Shown here in pieces: positions 13,227 through 17,206 of a stretch of DNA of 17,206 nt. Position numbers and translations under genes: made by a program. The stretch covers positions 1 through 17,206 of the forward strand of contig SHZG01000021.1 in the NCBI GenBank assembly GCA_009692395.1, written 5' to 3'. The stretch is from Methylococcales bacterium. GTDB taxonomy: Bacteria; Pseudomonadota; Gammaproteobacteria; Methylococcales; Methylomonadaceae. Each line of letters begins with the position of its first letter. Position 1 is the first letter of the stretch. The notes under the pieces are model-generated. The model ran no database searches. It was not told where the DNA came from and was given only the letters and a program-made list of their open reading frames with translations.

Positions 13227-14102
13227 ATGTCGATAGTTGTAAGTATGATTAATTGGAAAGGTGGAGTTGGCAAAACAACGCTAACCCTTCATCTCGCTAC
13301 TGGTCTTGCAGAGCGACACGGAAAACGAGTTTTGCTTATTGACCTTGATGCTCAGTGTAATCTCTCATTCTTGGCAATTGGTACAAGTGAACATGTCACT
13401 CATACCTACACAAATAGCCAACCAACATTGAAGGATATATTTGATAGTTATTTCTCACCTACACCTTTAACAGCCAATAATGTAATTCTTCAACAGCAAG
13501 TAAGAGCTAATGCGGAGCAAGTTTATACAACAGTTGACATCATTCTTTCGTATCAAGAGCTAACACTCCTTGATATGAAGTTAGCCAGAGAAAAGCGTTC
13601 TGGTCGCGACCACCGTGAAGAAACAAAGTTTGAAATAGAAAAGTTATCCGTAATAAAAAATATTATTAACTTGGTTACACATGATTACGACTATGTTCTG
13701 CGTGATTGTCCGCCAAATGTACATTTAGTCACACAAAACGCATTTTTCGCTAGTGATTACTACGTTATTCCCGCAATTCCAGACTTTTTATCGACTGTTG
13801 GTATATCTCTAATCAACACATATATGAATCAGTTTAATAATGATTATACGTCCATGTGGGTATACGCTGGTCTTTCAGATTCGTATGTAGCTACAAGATT
13901 TGGTGGAATTATATTCAACATGGTTGACGAATACGGTGGTGGGCCTAAAAATGGTCATCAGCAAATTATAAACTCAACAGCTGCTCAACTTGGAAGATCG
14001 GCAATTTTTTCTAAATATGTTACCGATGGAGATGGAATATCAACTGCCGCGCAAATGAACCTCCCTGTCTATGCTTATAAGGATTGCCCGCGAGCGCACT
14101 AG
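13227..14102 (+). CDS. ParA-family ATPase with premature in-frame amber stop
   Basis: The product has 291 residues and is a Walker-type ATPase of the ParA/MinD/Soj group. The deviant Walker A motif K-G-G-V-G-K-T-T is at residues 11-18, the second motif L-L-I-D-L-D-A-Q-C-N-L-S near 36-47, and Walker B as Y-V-L-R-D-C-P-P-N. In partition systems such ATPases bind DNA as dimers and position plasmids, chromosomes or protein cargos. The frame stops at TAG (14100-14102), but the same frame continues as N-A-T-K-Q-A-R-H-L-E-G-V-V-D-E-F-V-T-R-I-V to TAA (14166-14168). That is the natural ParA C-terminus, so a full protein would have 314 residues. A CAG to TAG change is the simplest reading. AAGGAAAAGCAG precedes the ATG. 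No ParB homologue follows; the neighbour at 14186 probably is the partner. Confidence 0.85.
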   Translation: MSIVVSMINWKGGVGKTTLTLHLATGLAERHGKRVLLIDLDAQCNLSFLAIGTSEHVTHTYTNSQPTLKDIFDSYFSPTPLTANNVILQQQVRANAEQVYTTVDIILSYQELTLLDMKLAREKRSGRDHREETKFEIEKLSVIKNIINLVTHDYDYVLRDCPPNVHLVTQNAFFASDYYVIPAIPDFLSTVGISLINTYMNQFNNDYTSMWVYAGLSDSYVATRFGGIIFNMVDEYGGGPKNGHQQIINSTAAQLGRSAIFSKYVTDGDGISTAAQMNLPVYAYKDCPRAH

Positions 14103-14185
14103 AATGCAACGAAACAAGCGAGGCATTTAGAAGGTGTAGTGGATGAATTTGTAACTCGAATTGTTTAATTCTAAGGTAATCAATT

Positions 14186-14620
14186 GTGAAAACACACGAA
14201 TTTGCAACTCAACTAGACCTCCTAGCAAAGTTACTACGATTATTGCCTAACATGGAATTGGAACAAACCCTCTCTGTCATTTTTGGTTTAGTAGGGGATA
14301 TAAAACCAAACCAGACAAAAACATCAAAATCCAGTATCAATCTGTTACCAGAAGGAATTGAGGAACGCCTTCGAAAAATGGCACCATCTGAAATCCAAAG
14401 CTACTTTAATTCAGAATTAGAATATTTTTCAGCCAAGCAACTACTAGAACTAGCCGAACTATTGAAGATTACTACATCCAAACGGCAAAGTCGTAGCGCA
14501 TTAGTTAATCTGATAATACGGTATTTTGAAGCGGGACAAATGGATTCAATAATACGCAGTACACGAAAAGATAATGCTGCGGCACAAAACCCACCAATCG
14601 TGTCGAATAAATCCGAATAA
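14186..14620 (+). CDS. small protein paired with the ParA ATPase
   Basis: The product has 144 residues with no signal or membrane segment, and no family recognised. It is mostly helical by residue pattern: an N-terminal leucine-rich helix (L-D-L-L-A-K-L-L-R-L-L-P-N-M), a central charged part with F-S-A-K-Q-L-L-E-L-A-E-L-L-K, and K-R-Q-S-R-S-A-L-V-N-L-I-I-R-Y-F, which looks like a small helical DNA- or protein-binding unit of SAP/Rho-N type. It ends in a polar tail. The start is GTG at 14186, behind CTAAGGTAAT; that is 18 bases after the natural end of the ParA frame and fits a two-gene unit. It may serve as the adaptor of the ParA protein, in place of ParB. This is inferred from position. Confidence 0.65.
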   Translation: MKTHEFATQLDLLAKLLRLLPNMELEQTLSVIFGLVGDIKPNQTKTSKSSINLLPEGIEERLRKMAPSEIQSYFNSELEYFSAKQLLELAELLKITTSKRQSRSALVNLIIRYFEAGQMDSIIRSTRKDNAAAQNPPIVSNKSE

Positions 14621-14640
14621 CTGAGTGCGAGCTTTGCAAA

Positions 14641-14730
14641 ATCCATCACAAAATCGCGTAAATGATGAGTTTCACTGCGTTCTACCCATCCTACAAAAAT
14701 AAAAACCTCCACTCTGTAATCCATCACAAA
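14641..14730 (-). repeat. WVERSETH-type dispersed repeat bounded by a 12-base direct repeat
   Basis: The core 14664-14690 has imperfect inverted ends GATGAGT and ACCCATC (6 of 7 pair) around TTCACTGCGTTCT. Read on the minus strand it gives W-V-E-R-S-E-T-H, a translation often seen in spurious proteins of gammaproteobacteria carrying this repeat. The direct repeat ATCCATCACAAA occurs at 14641-14652 and 14719-14730, on either side of the core. This may be a target-site duplication or part of the repeat unit. Confidence 0.6.
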
Positions 14731-14751
14731 GCGTAACACACTTAACTCATC

Positions 14752-15054
14752 ATGAAATCCATTCGTACCACCGCCCTGTTTGATAATGGGTTTATGAATT
14801 TACGAGATAGACAGGCAAAAGCACGGATTCAAGCGCGAATTGACCGTGCTGAGTTGGGCAATATGGGTGATTGTAAAACAGTGGAGGATGGGGTTTTTGA
14901 AATGCGTATTCATTATGGGCAGGGGTATCGGGTTTATTTTGTACAACGTGGGGCAGAGATTATTATTTTGTTGGCAGGTGGTGACAAATCAACGCAAACG
15001 GGTGATATTAATAAGGCACAGGCTTTGGCTAAACAACTGGAGGAAAGCAGATGA
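14752..15054 (+). CDS. RelE/HigB-type addiction-module toxin
   Basis: The product has 100 residues and matches the addiction-module killer protein type (HI1419-like) of the RelE/ParE superfamily. Landmarks are R-I-Q-A-R-I-D-R-A-E-L-G-N-M-G-D, then F-E-M-R-I-H-Y-G-Q-G-Y-R-V-Y-F, then I-I-I-L-L-A-G-G-D-K-S-T-Q and a final D-I-N-K-A-Q-A-L-A. Toxins of this fold are usually ribosome-dependent mRNA interferases. The ATG at 14752 is closely behind the repeat element; a weak ribosome binding site may explain low expression. Its stop overlaps the antitoxin start by four bases (ATGA). The order toxin first, antitoxin second is normal for this subtype. The protein looks full length. Confidence 0.88.
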   Translation: MKSIRTTALFDNGFMNLRDRQAKARIQARIDRAELGNMGDCKTVEDGVFEMRIHYGQGYRVYFVQRGAEIIILLAGGDKSTQTGDINKAQALAKQLEESR

Positions 15055-15308
15055 ATAACTTAATATTGAAGAAATGGGATAGCGCGGCACATTTGCATAA
15101 TGATAAAGATATTGCCGCTTATTTGGATGCCTGTTTGCAAGAAAATGATGCCGCTTTAGTTGCTCATGCGTTGCGGGTCATTGCCAAAGCAAAAAATTTA
15201 CCGCAGTCTGATAATATGCCTGATGAAGATAACCCCGCATTAGCCGCTTTTTTTCAAGTGATGCATAGCTTGGATATTCGGCTTTGTGTTGACCAGTCGC
15301 ACGTTTGA
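15051..15308 (+). CDS. addiction-module antidote protein with shortened helix-turn-helix region
   Basis: The product has 85 residues, paired with the toxin above. The N-terminal half fits the HI1420-like antidote family well: W-D-S-A-A-H-L-x-x-x-x-D-I-A-A-Y-L-D-A-C-L, then A-L-R-V-I-A-K-A-K-N-L. Family members continue with a Cro-type helix-turn-helix of the kind x-x-A-x-x-x-G-L-S-R-E-S-L-Y-K-A-L. Here the stretch after K-A-K-N-L is P-Q-S-D-N-M-P-D-E-D-N-P-A-L-A-A-F and is about 12 residues shorter, with no recognisable recognition helix. The family's end (V-M-H-S-L-D-I-R-L) is still present. Toxin binding may persist while DNA binding and autoregulation are doubtful. Confidence 0.75.
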   Translation: MNNLILKKWDSAAHLHNDKDIAAYLDACLQENDAALVAHALRVIAKAKNLPQSDNMPDEDNPALAAFFQVMHSLDIRLCVDQSHV

Positions 15309-15343
15309 ACCCGTTAAAATAAACACCTGTACGAGAATTAATT

Positions 15344-16426
15344 ATGTCTGTTATCCCACTGTCTGAACTAAGAGAAAAAATTGATGCTCTTGATGCGCAA
15401 CTGTTGCAGTTGATGAATCAACGGGCTGAGTGTGCGTTAGAGGTTGCTAGAACCAAGCTGGCACAAGGCGAGACGGGGACATTTTATCGTCCTGATCGTG
15501 AGTCGTTGGTGTTGCGGCGTATTCAGGAGTTAAATTCAGGGCCGTTGGCGAATGAGACGGTGGTTCGATTTTTTCGTGAGCTGATGTCGGCGTGTTTGGC
15601 GTTGGAAAAACCCTTGGATGTGGCGTTTTTAGGACCTGAGGGAACGTTTACCCAGCAAGCGGCATTTAAGCATTTTGGTCATGCGGTGAAGACGATTCCT
15701 GCGGCGACGATTAATGATATTTTTAATAGCGTGGAAAGTGGTTCGTGTCAGTTTGGCGTTGTGCCTGTGGAAAATTCCACGGAGGGTGTGATTAGTCATA
15801 CGCTGGATAGGCTATTGATTTCGCCGTTAAAAATTTGTGGTGAGGTAGAAATTCGTGTGCATCAAAATCTTCTCGGCTTAACGGAGAATTTCGCTGATAT
15901 TACCGAAGTGTATTCACATTCGCAGTCATTAGCACAGTGTCGGCAATGGTTGAATAAGCATTTACCTCATGCGGTACAAACGGCGGTGAGTAGCAATGCG
16001 GAGGCGGCACGTTTAGCAGCAAGTAATCTACATACGGCGGCGATTGCGGGTATTGCAGCAGCTGAGGTTTATCATTTAACGGTGCTGGAAAAAAATATCG
16101 AAGATGAAGCCAATAATACGACGCGCTTTATTATCATTGGCACGCAACTGTCCGCACCGACAGGGAAAGATAAAACGACGTTAGTGGTCTCTACCAATAA
16201 TCAGGCAGGGGCGTTGTATAAAACCCTTGAACCGTTTGCGACGGCAGGAGTCGATATGCTGAATATTGAGTCACGCCCTTCTCGACAAGGTTTATGGGAT
16301 TATGTCTTTTTTATTGATATTGAGGGGCATAGCGAGGATGCTAAGGTTGCGAAAGCCTTGGCATTATTAGAAGATAAGGTGACCATGCTTAAGTTGCTGG
16401 GATCTTACCCTAAAGCAGTTTTTTAA
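15344..16426 (+). CDS. pheA: bifunctional chorismate mutase / prephenate dehydratase (P-protein)
   Basis: PheA converts chorismate to prephenate and prephenate to phenylpyruvate in phenylalanine synthesis. The 360-residue product has the normal three parts. The AroQ-type chorismate mutase domain is at 1-90 (R-E-K-I-D-A-L-D-A-Q-L-L-Q-L-M-N-Q-R-A). The prephenate dehydratase domain is at about 92-270 (F-L-G-P-E-G-T-F-T-Q, V-P-V-E-N-S-T-E-G, and the catalytic N-N-T-T-R-F at 257-262). The ACT regulatory domain is at about 278-355 (G-A-L-Y-K-T-L and the Phe-binding E-S-R-P at 309-312), so feedback inhibition by phenylalanine is expected. No leader peptide or attenuator fits in the 35 bases upstream. 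The CAP-domain lipoprotein gene follows 17 bases later. Confidence 0.97.
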   Translation: MSVIPLSELREKIDALDAQLLQLMNQRAECALEVARTKLAQGETGTFYRPDRESLVLRRIQELNSGPLANETVVRFFRELMSACLALEKPLDVAFLGPEGTFTQQAAFKHFGHAVKTIPAATINDIFNSVESGSCQFGVVPVENSTEGVISHTLDRLLISPLKICGEVEIRVHQNLLGLTENFADITEVYSHSQSLAQCRQWLNKHLPHAVQTAVSSNAEAARLAASNLHTAAIAGIAAAEVYHLTVLEKNIEDEANNTTRFIIIGTQLSAPTGKDKTTLVVSTNNQAGALYKTLEPFATAGVDMLNIESRPSRQGLWDYVFFIDIEGHSEDAKVAKALALLEDKVTMLKLLGSYPKAVF

Positions 16427-16443
16427 TCATTAGGAGAAAAGCA

Positions 16444-16998
16444 ATGCGCTACCCTATTTTATTGGTTTCAATTTTTTTTCTAAGTGCGGGCTGTGCTAAT
16501 CAGCAAAACGCCACCAAGCCCGTTTCTGTCGCTGTACCAAAGGTGACAAGCCCTAGCACTAATGGGCTAGATGGCGATGAAGAGCAGGCGATTTTAAGCT
16601 ATCACAATGAAGTTAGAGCGAGTGTTAATGTGCCGCCGTTGCATTGGTCAGGACAACTTGCACAACATTCAGCTAATTGGATTGCTACCCTAGCGGCTCA
16701 AGGTTGTGAGTTGCGCCATAGTCAAGATTCTAATTATGGGGAGAATCTTTTTATGAGTTCATCCAATCAGAATCATGAAGCGGTTATTGAAGCGGCTAAA
16801 GCATGGGAAAGTGAGAAGATTAATTATTCAGGCGAAGTGCTAAGTAAAGCGAATTGGTCGCAAGCTGGGCATTATACGCAAATGGTTTGGCGTACTAGCA
16901 CTGAATTAGGGTGCGCTAAGATGGCGTGCGGTGGCAATGTAATGATCGCCTGTAATTACGCGCCCGCAGGCAACTTTATGGGTAAAAAGCCTTATTGA
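16444..16998 (+). CDS. CAP-domain (SCP/PR-1-type) lipoprotein
   Basis: The product has 184 residues. The N-terminus (MRYP, hydrophobic segment, L-S-A-G-C with Cys17) is a lipoprotein signal, so the protein should be anchored in a membrane, probably the outer membrane. After a linker rich in Thr/Pro/Val comes a CAP domain: A-I-L-S-Y-H-N-E-V-R (H of motif 1), H-S-A-N-W, Y-G-E-N-L-F, and G-H-Y-T-Q-M-V-W-R-T-S-T-E-L-G-C-A (GHYTQxVW signature), ending A-C-N-Y-A-P-A-G-N-F-M-G. The order and the cysteine pairs fit the PR-1-like family, extracellular proteins of unclear function in bacteria (sterol/lipid binding or protease activity is proposed in other lineages). TAGGAGAAAAGC is a strong ribosome binding site. 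Probably co-transcribed with pheA, though unrelated in function. Confidence 0.93.
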   Translation: MRYPILLVSIFFLSAGCANQQNATKPVSVAVPKVTSPSTNGLDGDEEQAILSYHNEVRASVNVPPLHWSGQLAQHSANWIATLAAQGCELRHSQDSNYGENLFMSSSNQNHEAVIEAAKAWESEKINYSGEVLSKANWSQAGHYTQMVWRTSTELGCAKMACGGNVMIACNYAPAGNFMGKKPY

Positions 16999-17005
16999 TG
17001 GTGTG

Positions 17006-17035
17006 TGTAGAGACGCATTGTTTTGCGTCTCTACA
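17006..17035. repeat. inverted repeat TGTAGAGACGCA / TGCGTCTCTACA
   Basis: A perfect 12-bp inverted repeat with a six-base loop (TTGTTT) lies 7 bases behind the lipoprotein gene. It has no following T-run. The sequence GTAGAGACGC is a dispersed palindromic repeat type known to me from cyanobacteria and some gammaproteobacteria. It could still help to end the pheA transcript. Confidence 0.7.
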
Positions 17036-17057
17036 TTGGTAAACACTTAACCTTTTT

Positions 17058-17130
17058 GGTAGTGGGTTAAATCTGTGATGATAGATTAAAATCACGGGCA
17101 GAATAAAATCACACTTACCTAAAAGACCTT
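17058..17130 (+). mobile_element. probable left end of an IS1-type element
   Basis: A stretch starting GGTAGTGGGTTAAATCTGTG lies 73 bases ahead of the transposase start. IS1-family ends begin with GGT and stand at a similar distance from insA. An internal inverted repeat (GTGAT and ATCAC, extended by TCTG and CAGA) follows. The right end is outside the window, so the terminal repeat cannot be verified. Confidence 0.4.
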
Positions 17131-17206
17131 ATGAGCTGCTACCAAGAAATCATCTGTCCATTCTGTAAAAGTAACCAGATTGGCAAGTCAGGACGCAATG
17201 CAACGG
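17131..17206 (+). CDS. IS1-type transposase, N-terminal fragment running off the right edge
   Basis: Twenty-five codons are open to the window edge: M-S-C-Y-Q-E-I-I-C-P-F-C-K-S-N-Q-I-G-K-S-G, then R-N-A-T. The C-P-x-C-x-S-x-x-I-x-K-x-G pattern is the zinc-finger start of InsA-like proteins of IS1-family elements. The catalytic part is outside the window. The short stretch limits certainty. Confidence 0.65.
   Translation, partial: MSCYQEIICPFCKSNQIGKSGRNAT

Noticed and set aside
13091..13273. Minus-strand open frame across the repeat
   Set aside because: It reads through the palindromic repeats (IVPTLCVGM type translation) and overlaps the ParA start; a typical spurious protein.
14100..14102. 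General recoding of TAG as a sense codon
   Set aside because: The secreted protein gene at 931-1329 ends with TAG at a plausible natural end, so TAG acts as stop in this genome.
14401..14739. Minus-strand open frame of 112 codons
   Set aside because: It contains the repeat translation WVERSETH and lies antisense to the partner gene of ParA.

Overview
The window looks like a piece of chromosome from a moderately AT-rich gammaproteobacterium. The gene order gyrA, serC, pheA is the arrangement known from pseudomonads and relatives. Palindromic repeats with hairpin cores of the type CCCACG-TCAGAG-CGTGGG, and a repeat whose reverse reading gives WVERSETH, are common in Methylococcales, Thiotrichales (Beggiatoa/Thiothrix type) and related lineages. 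Order-level assignment is an inference; I cannot name a species.

Layout from left to right. The left edge (1-780, minus strand) holds the first 34 codons of an IS630-type transposase, followed by a wrecked yihY/brkB-family membrane gene with two compensating frameshifts and a missing C-terminus. A small secreted four-cysteine protein (931-1329), a palindromic repeat, and a TauE/SafE-type membrane transporter (1470-2279) follow.

From 2301 to 7804 lies a tightly packed, apparently single-transcript cluster. It encodes two asparagine-synthetase-like proteins without the glutaminase nucleophile, a zinc-ribbon/two-helix membrane protein with a possible TOPRIM-like C-terminal domain set between them, a secreted protein broken by a one-base shift in a G5 run, and a two-domain cupin-like protein. 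This is the most unusual part of the window: a probable amide- or peptide-bond-forming system whose product cannot be deduced from sequence. It lacks the B protein of lasso peptide clusters and an obvious precursor peptide. The transporter at 1470 is only 21 bases upstream of the first synthetase gene and may belong to it.

A small soluble protein (7850-8134) and a 355-base, hairpin-rich intergenic region lead into the housekeeping block: gyrA (8490-11078), a small PD-(D/E)XK-nuclease-like gene two bases behind it (11081-11608), and serC (11644-12723). Between serC and pheA sits a 2.6-kb accessory insertion: a ribbon-helix-helix-type antitoxin with a PIN toxin cut off at 28 codons, palindromic repeats, a ParA-type ATPase with an in-frame amber codon 22 codons before its natural end, a small partner gene, another repeat, and a RelE/HigB-like toxin with an antitoxin whose helix-turn-helix region is shortened. 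pheA (15344-16426), a CAP-domain lipoprotein (16444-16998), a hairpin repeat and the start of an IS1-type element (from about 17058) complete the window.

In functional terms, serC and pheA serve serine/pyridoxine and phenylalanine synthesis, and gyrA serves DNA topology. The accessory genes between and around them (toxin-antitoxin pairs, ParA pair, repeats, insertion sequences at both edges) show repeated insertion and decay. Several breaks fall in homopolymer runs (T7 in yihY, G5 in the secreted gene), so sequencing or assembly error remains an alternative to real pseudogenisation.
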